This document shows positions 44,378-56,800 of a DNA stretch of 64,000 nt, in pieces. Origin of the DNA: Strongylocentrotus droebachiensis (Eukaryota; Echinodermata; Echinoidea; Camarodonta; Strongylocentrotidae). Below the pieces are notes generated by a model. That model saw only the letters and a list, made by a program, of their open reading frames with translations. It was not told the origin of the DNA and did no database searches. Position numbers and translations under genes: made by a program. Where the stretch lies: the NCBI GenBank assembly GCA_035222895.1, contig JAVYIG010000090.1, positions 186,001 to 250,000 of the forward strand, in the 5' to 3' direction. Numbering within the stretch: the stretch's first letter is position 1; every line of letters starts with the position of its first letter.

Positions 44378-45053
44378 AAAGGCCCGGTCACACAGCCCTC
44401 CACGGGCGTATCACGGCCGAATCACGGCCAAAAATTTCTGCCCGTGAAGCAGACGCCGTTGGACGCTTTGAGGTCGCGATACAGCCGTACTTTACCCGTC
44501 GTTACACGCGGTAAGAAATTCACACGCGGTTGGCCGCGCGAAAAAGTTTTGGGCTGCCCAAAAATTTAGACTGCGGGTAATCGCGGGCGGTACACGTGGT
44601 ACACACGCGGTAAAGACGCGGTACAGCCGCGGAACGAACGTGCTAGGACGTGCTACGGCCGCGGTTAAGACGTGGTTACACGCGGTAGGACGCGAAATTT
44701 TAGCGGGTAATCGCGGGTGGAGCACAGTCATAGCACGTTTGTTCCGCGTCTGTACCGCGTCTGTACCGCTAATATGCATTAGCGTGTGTACCGCGTGTAA
44801 GCACGGAGCGGTTATGATTTCTACAGCCCGGTTCGGCTGCTTTATTATACCCGTGGTAGGCCGCGGTACCGCCGCGCTTCATCCGCGATAAGGACGCGGA
44901 ACAGTCGCCGGCGTCTGTTCCGCGGGCATACCACGGGTAAACCGCGGGTAAGCCAATTTTTGCACATTTTCCACCACGGGCAACTGCGGGCAAAAAAAAA
45001 TCGCGAAATTTTACCCGCGATACAGACGCGAAAGGCTGTGTGACCGGGCCTTT
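44378..45053. mobile_element. MITE with AAAGGCCCGGTCACACAGCC ends and CpG-rich core
   Basis: The left end AAAGGCCCGGTCACACAGCC is exactly complementary to GGCTGTGTGACCGGGCCTTT at the right. The 0.67-kb core is made of degenerate words such as CGCGGTAC, ACACGCGGTA and CGCGGGTAA on both strands. It is very CpG-rich in an AT-rich setting. Comparison with the neighbouring duplicate shows a clean insertion at CTCAT/TAATAG. No protein. Confidence 0.9.
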
Positions 45054-45266
45054 AATAGAAAATTTACAAAAAGACAAGTGTACCTTTTCAAACTACATTG
45101 TATATTCTACCCAGGAAGAGAAGCATGTAATTTACATACCCTGTATGAATTATAATTTTTTAATTATGAATTTAGACATAAGTTTATGATAACTTCTAAT
45201 TTTGTCATACTGTATGTTCATATGCCACACCAATAGTGCCATATGGATACCAGCCATTCCGTGATT

Positions 45267-46490
45267 CTCATAAATCAGTGATTACCTCTAATTCAGTCAT
45301 TCTCTACTTTGATATTTCAAGCTTGAGGGTTGAAAATACAATCAAAAGTAAGTCAAAGGATGGTTCATTACATAGGATTGAAAATACTGCATGTTCTTGC
45401 ACTTTAAAAGAGAACACGTTGTATTTATAAAGCATTTAAATCAGTGATGCCAGCGTTCAGGCTCGTGCTTTAATTCAGGCCTGAGTAACAACAAAACATT
45501 GCCACATGTCAGGCTTTTTGTGTACATACAGTATATTTGAAATTATGAATTTTAAAAAGAAAGACTTTAAGGCCCACTCATGAATTCTAACTAGTAACCA
45601 TTTGTTAAGGTGAATAAAATGTATTCATATTGTACATGTTCTCAAAATTCTTTCTTTTTCTTGTGATGTAGGCTTTATATCTTTTATAAATTAACTTAAA
45701 TACCTGTAAAATAAATACATATATTGCTTGGGTGACGGGAACATATACATGTATATGTATCTTTTTCTTTTAAATATATAAAAAATAATAACTACATGTA
45801 CATGTATTCCATGTATAGCTTGGTGGTTGGATTGCTACATGTAAACTGTAACATGGATTGTGGTGGGTAATACTGTAATGTGTTTTCTATAAATTTGCTC
45901 TAACATTTAAACTACAAATGACAGTGCACTAATCCTGCCCTCTCTTCTATTATCTCTTTGTAATATTTTATTTCAGGTCCACTTCTGCACCTAACCACAA
46001 GCAAGCCGTGGCATTAAAAAATGCTTCCATTTCTATGATACTTCCCAATCCATATATTTAATTGATCTTCCATTGGCTTATCCTGAATCGGAAATTTAAA
46101 CAGATTTATAACACCCTTGAGAAAAATCAATTTTTGTGCCTAAAATTTTTGATTCAACAATGGATTCTTGACAGTATTCTTGGTTGAGTTATCCTCAAAA
46201 TTTAATACCATACTTGGTCTCAAACTAAAGAAGTGCTTTGATGGTATGCACTCAACAGCAAAAGATCTCTGGGCTTTTCTATCGCTTTAACCAAAATTGC
46301 ACATTTCCATAATTCATCACCTTTGCTAAAAGCTTCAGTATTACTATTTCAAAAAATCTGAATTTTTTGTTTAATACATGTAAGTGATATTATATAACTT
46401 ACATTTAAACAAAAATTGAGTCAAGTTTATATAGCTAATATCCAAATTTGGGAAGGTACTTAACATTGCCTTTCTGCCGCTCCCCGTCAG
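45267..46490. other. Interval immediately upstream of the transporter start
   Basis: AT-rich, no coding sense seen. The bases before the ATG (CTGCCGCTCCCCGTCAG) read as a splice acceptor, so the 5' UTR is probably continued in one or more upstream exons that cannot be placed here. Confidence 0.4.
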
Positions 46491-46614
46491 ATGACTGAGT
46501 TTGTCGCGGAGGACGAGTTAGTTCCTTTTATGATGGATCCCCAAATGCTGGAGGATGGCCCTACCCACACCGAATCACCGTATTCAAGTGGAGCCTATAA
46601 AAGATCAACCGCAG
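46491..46614 (+). CDS. SLC15A1/2-like: Transporter exon 1: N-terminal cytosolic segment
   Basis: It begins MTEFVAEDELVPF and is acidic, with no membrane segment. A good acceptor (CCCCGTCAG) directly precedes the ATG, and the donor follows CCGCAG as GTATTG; the exon ends in phase 1 and joins AGC TCC of exon 2 through GGG. The open frame continues past the donor into an intronic TTTACTTG/TTCATTTTATTTC satellite, giving a false 241-residue reading. Confidence 0.8.
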
Positions 46615-49600
46615 GTATTGCATTTGTCATCTTTGTGTCGCCCATTGCATGTTTCACTGAGTTATATGTAGTACCTGTCAAGTTTTCTTCTTTATTCATT
46701 CATTTTATTTCTTGTTTACTCATTCATTTGACTACTTCTTTACTTGTTCATTTTATTTCTTTACTTGTTCATTTTATTTCTTTACTTGTTCATTTTATTT
46801 CTTCTTTACTCATTCTTTTTATTTCTTCTTTACTTGTTCATGTTATTTCTTTACTTGTTCATTTTATTTCTTTACTTGTTCATTTTATTTCTTCTTTACT
46901 CATTCTTTTTATTTCATCTTTACTTGTTCATTTTATTTCTTCTTTACTTGTTCTTTTTATTTCTTCTTTACTTGTTCATTTGACTACTTCTTTACGTGTT
47001 CATTTTATTTCTTCCTTACTCGTTCATTTTATTTCTTCTTTACTCATTCTTTTTATTTCTTCTTTACTTATTCATTTTATATCTTCTCTACTCATTCATT
47101 TTATTTCTTCTTTACTTGTTCATTTTATTTATTCCTTACTCGTTCATTTTATTTCTTCTATACTTGTTCATTTTATTTCTTCTTTACTTGTTCATTTTAT
47201 TTCTTCCGTCAGATGAGTGGTGATGGAACATTTGCTTTAACATTTCCTCCAAACCATTGGCGTCGACCAAGTGCACTCATTAAGTGGGCACTGGAATGAT
47301 TGGGGGGGGGGGGGGGCACTGATTATAGGGAAACTGCAGGAGACAGTCCAGGCAACTCGCTGGGGAATGTGTCAAACATCAATTCTCCATCATGTTAATC
47401 ATCATGTTGCATGCTTTGCTCCATTTTGCGTGGTTGTGGAACTAATGCTTATCAAAATTACTTATGCATCCATTCTGTTAATCATAAAAAATAGTACATG
47501 TACATGTATGTAAAGTTTGCATGTACATGTACATGTACATGGCTCCATACGTACAGGTACTTTTTTGGGATAGAACTTTTTTACAACTTGTATGTACGAA
47601 CCCTATGTGAAAACTTCAAACAAAACCCCCAAATGGGAGGGCGTGGAGGTTAACTAAGACTTAATTTGTTGACCTTCATATGTCCCAGGTGCCTATTAGT
47701 ATCAAGCCCTGATATTTGAATTCATGTTTATTATAAATCATCGACCGATTCTGCGAAATACCAGATGTATCATTTAATTCTATGCATTGTGCAGGTAGTG
47801 TTCATTGTACATGTAGGCCTACCATTTATGTATAAAGTTCATATTGTGCATGTACACTGGTATTAGTATAGGAGATTTGAATTTCCATGTACAACTAAAT
47901 TATTCATACCCCTTGTAAATTTGATGTTTTTTGTATTTTTCATAACTCAAGAATGAAAGGTGGACTGGTTGAATTAGGGCCTTTGTTGAATATTTTTAAC
48001 ATACCGGTATGTGTCACATTTTTTAGAAACAGAAGTCGGGACAAATACATTGTTCACATATTTAAAAGATTGCAAAATGCAAACCTGGTATAGGGTATGA
48101 CTAATAACTTACACACATCAGGGACGTGATAGAGAAGGACTGGGATCAAGCCGCTCTCCTTTGACCCCATGCTCCAAGCCGCCGAAAAGTTATCTGCTAA
48201 TCTGCAACTGTTGACCAGGTGGTGGGATAAAAGAGCGCATGAAATTTCAGGATTTAGAATTCCTGCATCAGAAAATGATATCACATCAACTGTTCGCTGT
48301 TCCTTTCAATGATTTCTCATCCATTGTTGAATGTGTAAAGAGTAGAACAAGCAAAAACAAACTTGTGTAATTTCATCCTTTTTTCCAACTGCAAAAATAC
48401 AAAAAAACATGGAAAATATGCATTAGCAAACTTAAAGTTATCAAAGATTGTAAATCATGGATTACATAACGGGACATTAAAACATGCACAAATTAGCGCA
48501 TTATCCTAAAATATTGAATTTTTGTCAGGATCTAACTTATCTTTTATCAACTCTGGCACACAAATTATAAGAAGGCTGGAGCCCTAAATTTGAAAAATTG
48601 TTTGATGCACCATTCCCAATACAATCCCCATATAAAGTTTATAATTTACACTGAAATTTTGCCGGTAATTTAATATTTTGTAATAAAGGTGAAATTGGTG
48701 CCTGGCCTCCAAACTTCACTGCAGTAGAAGCGCGGCTCGGAGCTTGGAACTTAAAAGCCAAGTGGAATGTTATTGTTACACTTTAGAACTCACGAATGCG
48801 TTTGAATAAATTACAAGAGTTTTGACTCCTTTCTTTCACCTCCCTGCACACATTTTTGTACAGTATATATTTATAATGTACAGTGTGTACAGACATGTAG
48901 TCACAGATTACAAGCATGAATAAGCCTAGAGTAATGAATAAACATGGAGAAGTAGCTCTTTTGTGCATTTTTAGAATAATCACTGCTAAAGTTTTGGAGG
49001 CGTGCTTCGTAACTTTTGTCTGCCCTCTCAGAAAAGAAAACTTCCACCTGTGTGTCATACTGCAGGTGGAGAAATGCATAATGATTACATAACTTGTATG
49101 AACATGTATATCCAGCAGTCATCTCAATGAGTTTTAACAGTTCAGGCCTGATAAAAACCCGATTTAAATCGGTTTCCTGATTTTTTAATTTTTTCCTGAT
49201 TTGTTTTCTTCTTCCCGATTACCGGTAAAAAAAAAAAAATCCAGATTTTTTTAAATTTTTTTTTACCAGATTTTTTTTTTCTTCCCTAATTTATCTTGAT
49301 TTTCCAGATTTCCCCCTTATTTTCTCTATTCTTCCCTATTCTTCCCTATTCTTCCCTATTCTTCCCTATTTTGCCCTATTTTCTTCCAAATTTTCTTACT
49401 CGAAAGGGGGAAATGTTGTTAGATGCCATTTTTTCCCCTCAAATCCTCTTCTTTTTTTTTACTCAAGGGGGGGCGTGGTTGAGGGGAAGACAAAAAACCT
49501 TTTTTTTTTTTTAGTGCTCACTATCACCCCTGCAGTTATAAATATATAAATTTCCTTCATCTACCCATGTGTATGTGAATAGACTTGAGTACATAACAGT

Positions 49601-52600
49601 ATGCATTAATACAAGAGTTTCTAATAAACCTTTTTTTTTTGTATTGTGAGGAGGTACCGGTAGGTAGAATATTGCAAATGGCATATTGCTGTATTCACTT
49701 TGTACTAAATCAAATTTAATACCCTGGTGACACCAGCAAGACGAGCACCAGCCCAACAACAGACCAATCAGCATACTGCATTACCAGTGCAGACAAGAAA
49801 AACAGGTTGGTTTGAAGTTGGTGTGGAGTCAGTTTGGCAATGACTGCATACTTCTTTGTCAAATACCTTGTGACATTCAATTGTGTAGTTTTCATGGTCT
49901 AGCTAGTGGAAACGTCACCAGACTGTAGATCAAATGGTTTGAAGTTTGAGTTCTGATGCGGCACTAATGTCCTTTGTCAAGACATTAATGTCCTTGCAGG
50001 AATGAATCCCTTGAAATGTGGTGTACATTGTGGAGCGCCAGGAATGTAAAGTCAGACAGATACGAGTGCTATACAAGAACCCACTGTTATTATTATTTTG
50101 TGTTTACCAGCAATATACTCATTTTGCTGTGATTTTCTTTCTCTTAATTTGTATGATGTCAGGGAGCTCCTTGATAGACCGCCCACAGGACCAAGCCATC
50201 AGTGGGAAAGGATGGGGTCGTGTCAGGGTAAGTGGACATCTAAAATCCTGGTGATCCAACATATGGGGGATTCTGTGCAATTGGTTTCCATATGGCATAT
50301 ACATGGCATTTATTCTTTTTCATCCAAAAAAGAAAATTTCTTGATACAACCATTGACTAACAATTTGTTTTGGTATGACTAACATTGAATAACGTTCATG
50401 TCAAGATATTTTTCTCTTTTGGATGAAACAAATAAAGAAAAAGACTTAATTGATTGCCTATTTGGGCTTTATTTTGTCAAATAGAGACTTGGTATTTACA
50501 GGACTCGGGTTGCAATTGGGTTTTATGTTAGGTTGAAGGTTAGCGCAGGACACATGACTTGTATAGTTTATTATTAACCGTATCAGACATCTGAGCAGGG
50601 CAATTTTTTAATGTTATTGCCCTCAAGGTTTGATGGATAACTCAACAAAATTACAATAAGTTAGTCCGCTCAGAAAAGTCAATGGGATTTTGTGTGTAAT
50701 TTGGCGGGCAATATAGGTTATACAGTAAACCAATGCGCAAATATTTTAGCCCGCTCTGAAAAGTCAATGGCAAAATGCGTGTTAAACTAGTGAGCAATAA
50801 TATAGTGCCAGTTGTAATTTACATCGCGCATCAGCTATTGTAATTTACATCGCGCATCGTGTATAAGAAAATGCGCACTTTGCGCGAACTCCATTGTGAC
50901 GTAACAATCACACCCTAGGCAAACTGTTTGCAGTGTATCGAAAATCTGTCAAACACTGGATGAACAGTGCTGGATTGACAATGTTTTTGCAACTTCTAAT
51001 GCTAGGAAACCCTGTGTAGCCTACATAATTTAAGAGTATAAGATAGAAAGAGTTTCTTGTTTGCTCTAGATGTCTGATGTGGTTAATAATAGTAATATTG
51101 ACTGCCTAATTCAGGGCAATACGACTTGTCATATATCACCCTCACCTTCGGTTCGGGCGATATATGTCGTATTGCCCAGAAGGCAGTCAATATTACTTAC
51201 ATGTAAATATTTAGTTTTGATCTTAACTAGTGTTAACAAATAGACTAGAAGCAATGTAAGACAGTTGCCTTAATACAATAAGTCTACTATCAGTGTCGAT
51301 GAACTGGTCATTCTTCCATGATGAGATGTGTTTAAAATAGACCAGAAAATCAAAGATCATCTGATTTCAACTATTCAGGATTACCTATAGAGTATTTAGG
51401 TCTTGCTCTAAATGTTTCGAGAATCAAAGGATGTTTAAAAATCATCCACCTCATCAATGTACAGCTAGTATTTTGTATCATATATTTAAAGATATTTACA
51501 TACACTGTACATGTATGCACAACCTTGTCATCTGGAATTCAGTATAGAAAGTATATATATACTTCGGCTTCACTATTAATCATATTGCAAGTCTGCAAAC
51601 AAGCAACTAATTTAAAGCACTGCTGTTTGCAGTCAATAACCCCTGACACTTTCAATAGAAAGGAAAATATGGCAATATAATTGATGATTTGTCAAAATCT
51701 ACATGTATATTTGAATTCACTTGTTCCATGGTACTCTGATAGTGATTAAGATTTTGTGTGTGAATGTTTAAACAAAAGGAATATATGAATATATCTTCAC
51801 TGTCCTTTTTGTTTTATGTATTTGCTCACAGAAATTTGTTACGGGCCAATCTGGGTTTCCAAAGAGTGTGTTCTTCATTGTAGGCACAGAGTTCTGCGAG
51901 AGGTTCTCCTTCTATGGCATGAAAGGTATGTGTAATTCCATTCATACAAAGGTACATTATAAAATGAATGTAAATTCAAAACAAAAGTCTGATGTTCTTC
52001 CTAACTCTTCCTTCCCCCCCCCCCCCCCCTCTCATTCCTCTTTCCCCCTCCTCCTCCTCTCCTTGTCTTCCCACTTGCCCCCCTATTGCCACCCCCCCCC
52101 CTTGTCCTCCTCCTGTCATCCTCCATCTCCTCTCTTTATCATCTTTCCCCTAATCCTTCTGTCATCCTCCTCTCCCTCTTCCCCCTCTTCCCCTTTCCTC
52201 TCTTTTCTCTTCTTTGTCCTGTTTTTCTTCTTCAAAATGATTTCCAGTTCTGCTTTATTTTGTAGCCATCTTAGTGCTGTACCTGACATTTTAACTCTTC
52301 TGGGTGACAACACCTCCATAGTGATCTTCCACTCACGCTCTTCCTCTTTTTCTTTGTATCCCCAATTCCTCTTCTTCTTTCAGATTTTTCTTTTTTTTCC
52401 TTCTCCTCCTATTCCTCCTCCTTGTTTTTTTTTGTTTTCTCTTCTTCTTCTTCTTCTTCTTCTTCTTCTTCTTCTCCTCCTCCCCCTCCTTCTTCTTCCC
52501 CTCCTCCGTCTTCTCCTTTGCCTCCATATCTTCCTCTTCTCCTCCCTGTCATTCCTGGTCATTGAAAACTGTGTTGTTCTTGTTGGATTACAGGTGTACA

Positions 52601-53782
52601 TGTTACCCTTTAGCCACTCACAGTAATGGATTAATATTTTCTTTTTGCATTCTTTGCAGCCATCTTGGTGCTGTACCTGACAAACATACTACTCCTGGGT
52701 GACAACACGTCCACAGCGATCTTCCATTCCTTCAACATGCTGTGCTACTTCTCCCCGATCTTTGGTGCCATGATAGCCGATGGTTGGCTTGGAAAGTACA
52801 AGTGAGTACCTCAGAAATTATAGATCCTTTCCGAAATTAATTATGTTATTATTGTAGAAACAAATTTATATTAAGTTTAGTTGAAATAAGAAAAACATTA
52901 CCAGAACATGCTTGTTGTGCTTGTTCGTTTTGGAATTTGATATACAAGTCTGTAGAATTAAGTTAATTTTTTAAAATACTTTTATCAGACCCAAGCACAC
53001 CTATAAAAAAGTAAATAATTGTAATATATTGTCCTGATTATTTTTTAGTAACCCTATCAGTACTAGACATCTTTGACAAGTGTGCATGCAAGTTAAGAAA
53101 ACTTGTTAAAACTACCTGACTTTGTGTAAAAATCAAGTATTGAAGTATAAATCATGTAATCTAGTGCACTGTCAATCTGTCATCTCTATTATTTATCTTT
53201 TATACAAAACCATATTGGTACCTGACAACCGTGCATATGTACGCCAGATGATTGTTTTTTGTTCGTTAGTAGATTGATCATTTGATTTTTGTTGTTTTGT
53301 TTTTTGTTTCAGGACCATCGTGTACATCGCTCAGATCTACATGTTAGGGAATGCAGTCATGTGCTTGACTGCATTACCTCCCCAGACTACTGGACATCCT
53401 TACATGTAAGCTATAAACAGCCCTAGGGTACATGACATGAAATGAATCCTTTTGAAAATCCGGTTTTAAAGTACTTCAATCCTATTGGTATACCGGTACC
53501 ACTAAAATCAAAAACCATTTTCAGCTCTCTTAAAATAAACGTGTCATTGTAGCCCTAATATTTCTGGAGATATCATTAATTTTATGATTTTGGGGAAGTG
53601 ATGGTTTTGCCGAATGAAATTGTGCATAATTAGTGTTTCTATTCATTCCTGGCAGGATTGGTCCTGCGATAGGTCTGCTTCTGATAAGTGTAGGAACTGG
53701 TGGGATTAAGCCATGCGTGTCAGCCTTCGGTGGAGACCAGTTTAGAGCAGACCAGGTTTGTTGGGTCCTGGTTTTTGTTTGG

Positions 53783-53817
<35 letters not shown>

Positions 53818-56800
53818 GTTTACTTTTTTTTTCTTCTTCCTTTGTGTGTGTTTTCAGTTAATTTTGTCTGTTCTACTAAATGCACCTCATTCATGTGATA
53901 GCAGTTTTCAATCACAGTGCTCTTTTTTCAACTTTTCTTTTATAAAACAAACAGTGTTTCTTGATATGAAATTCTAGTTGGTTCAAATAGTCAATCAACA
54001 TTTATTCCTCAACATTTGTTTTTTATGCCTCCGCCACCGAAGGTGGTGCCGGAGGCATCATGTTTTCGGGTTGTCCGTCCGTACGTCCGTACGTCCGTCC
54101 CGTTTGACCGTTATCACAATATCTCAAGAACCATTTAAGATTTAAACTTAAGACTCGGGAATAGTATTTATCACCATAGGAAGACGATCTGATTAGATTT
54201 TGGAGTACGTAGGTCAAAGGTCACAGGTCACAGAGGTCAACTTATGAAATTCCTTGTATTGAGTTTGTTAGCGCGATATCTCAAGAACCATTTGAGATTT
54301 AAACTTCAAACTTAAGGATAGTATGTATCACCATAGGAAGACGATCTGATTAGATTTTGGAGCACGTATGTCAAAGGTCAAGGGTCACAGAGGTCAACTT
54401 ATGAAATTCCATACATTGTTTGTTTGATTGATTTTATTTCTGCGTTCAAAAATATACAAATTCAAAGTCAAAGTACAAAATTTCGAACAATAACAAATAC
54501 AATGAATACAATGTTTAGAAAAGTAATTAAATGAAAAATCATGTACAATTATATCATTCGAAAAACATGTACGAAGCATACAATAACATAAGAAATATGA
54601 AATATTTTCAATAAATTAGAGAGGTAATTTGGAACGCAGGAGACCACCATCGTGAGCGGTTAGGCTGGAAATGGATGGCGGCCTCGTAAGAGACAGACAT
54701 TGAGATTGTTATCATGATATCTCAAGAACCACTGGAGATTTAAACTTCAAACTTAGTGATAGTGTGTATCACTATAGGAAAACAATCTGATTACATTTTG
54801 GAGCACGTAGGTCAAAGGTCAAGGGTCATAGAGGTCAACTTATGAAATTCCATACATTGAGATTGTTATCATGATATCTCAAGAACCACTGGAGATGTAA
54901 AAACTTCAAACTTAAGGATAGTATGTATCACCATAGGAAGACGATCTGATTAGATTTTGGAGCACGTAGGTCAGAGGTCAAGGGTCACAGAGGTCAACTT
55001 ATGAAATTCCATACATTGAGATTGTTATCATAATATCTCAAGAACCACTGGAGATTTAAACTTCAAACTTAATGATAGTGTGTATCACCATAGGAAGACA
55101 ATCTGATTAGATTTTGGAGCACGTAGGTCAAAGGTCAAGGGTCACAGGGGTCAACTTATGAAATTCCATACATTGAGGTCGTTATCGCGATATCTCAAGA
55201 ACCACTGGAGAATTTTCACTTCAAAAGTAGCCGGAGGCATTATGTTTTCAGGTTGTCCGTCCGTACGTACGTCTGTACGTACGTCCCGTTCTCGTGATCG
55301 CGTTATCTGAAGAACCGATTGATGGATTCCTACCAAACTTTGGTCATGTATGTATCTTGCAGAGCCGATAAACTGATTAGATTTTTGGGTCACGAGGTCA
55401 AAGGTCAAAGGTCACAGGGCTCATTATGTATGCGAAAACAGCTTGTGATCGCGTTATCTGAACAACTGATTGATGGATTCCTGCCAAACTTTGGTCATGT
55501 ATGTATCTCGCAGAGCTGATGAACTGATTAGATTTTGGAGTCACGAGGTCAAAGGTCAAAGGTCACAGGGCTCATTATGTATGCAAAAACAGCTTGTGAT
55601 CGCGTTATCTGAAGAACCGATTGATGGATTCCTGCCAAACTTTGGTCACGTATGTATCTTGCAAAGCCAATGAACTGATTAGATTTTGGGGTCACGAGGT
55701 CAAAGGTCACAGCGCACATTGTGTATGCAAAACGGCTCGTGATCGCCTTATCTCGAGAACCGATTGATGGATTCCTGCCAAACTTAGGTCATGTATGTTA
55801 CTTGCAGAGCTGATGAACTGATTAGATTTTGGGGTCATGAGGTAAAGGTCAAGGTCATGCGGCTCATTATGTATGCAAAAATAGCTTGTGATTGTATTAT
55901 CATTAGAACAGATTGATGGATTCCTGCCAAACTTAGATCATTTATGTATCTTGCAGAGCCAATGAATGGTTCATAAGATCAAAGGTCATGGGCTCATTAT
56001 GTATGCAAAATAGCTTGTGGACGCATTCTCATTAGAACTGACAGATGGATTACTATTTAACTCAGGAAATCTTGCAGAGCCAATGAACTGAGTAGATTTT
56101 AGGGTCATGAGGTCAAAGATCAAAGGGTCATATATGTATATGAGAAATTGCTTGTAATCACGATATTCTGAGAACATGTTAATGGATTACAATTGAACTT
56201 GAATTTGAAAAATTTCTTCCTTTTCGGTTTGTAAAATTGCTCTATGACGGAGGCATCATTTTCGACTGCGCGCAGTCAAATTCCATCTAGTTTCTCTTGG
56301 TAAGGAAGCTACTTTGTAATGTACTACTTAGAAATTGCTAAGTTGAAACTTTGCCTGAATTGTATTTAACGATGAAACTGCATTTTTGTCTACGTTATCG
56401 GTGGAATAAAGTTAACTTAGATTTGGATACCGGTAAACAATTTCCATGCATAGAATACCAGTATAATATTGTTTAGATTATTAAAACTCAACCATGAAAT
56501 TCCTCTGTTCGAGGTCATTTGATCTCTCCTTCGGAATAATCAGAACATAAATCATGGCACTACTACTGGTATGTATTTCTTTTGCAGGAATATGCTGTAA
56601 AACCAGAGACTTTCACGCACATAAATTTATTAAAGAAAGACTTGTGAAAGTTTCTTGTTACACAATAGTAATATCACATCTAACAGTATACTGATTCGTT
56701 ACAGTTTGTTTAAGTTTATTGCTGCTAAAATGGCTGTCATTTACAGATCATGAAGTTTCACATCCTTAAAATTCTGGTTCATTTACAGTACAGTCAAATA

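Larger units (their letters stand above)
42642..45266 (+). repeat. Tandem duplication of a ~350-bp unit, each copy carrying a different insertion
   Basis: The unit runs from ATTCAGAGTGTAGTCCACTG to CCAGCCATTCCGTG. Copy 1 is 42642-42897 plus 44126-44223; copy 2 is 44224-44377 plus 45053-45266. Copy 1 is split in its T-run by a Helentron-like element and copy 2, at ATTTTTCTCAT, by a GC-rich MITE. Each copy is the empty site for the other's insertion, which fixes both insertion boundaries to within a few bases. Confidence 0.9.
54026..56292 (+). mobile_element. Helentron-like non-autonomous element(s) with 157- and 151-bp tandem units, in transporter intron 6
   Basis: The left end reads TTATGCCTCCGCCACCGAAGG with a CCGGAGGC hairpin arm and a CCGTACGT microsatellite. 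The first array (about 54100-55215) has units of about 157 bp marked ATATCTCAAGAACCA. A second 5' end without its first bases (GTAGCCGGAGGCATTATG near 55228) opens an array of 151-bp units like copy 1. The right end has CGGAGGCAT, complementary to the left ATGCCTCCG. After it come the perfect palindrome GACTGCGCGCAGTC, AAATTCCAT, CTAG and TT. Subterminal repeats, 3' hairpin, CTAG and central tandem repeats fit Helentron-type elements. It looks like two related elements fused. Confidence 0.72.

Noticed and set aside
46615-47299. Long plus-strand frames rich in Leu/Phe/Ser in three reading frames
   Set aside because: Produced by a 24-bp minisatellite without stop codons; the real exon ends at 46614 with a donor in phase with exon 2.
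51926-52626. 252-residue frame starting in transporter exon 3
   Set aside because: Runs through a pyrimidine tract and the exon relic in intron 3; the donor GTATGT at 51926 and the acceptor at 52658-52659 are supported instead.
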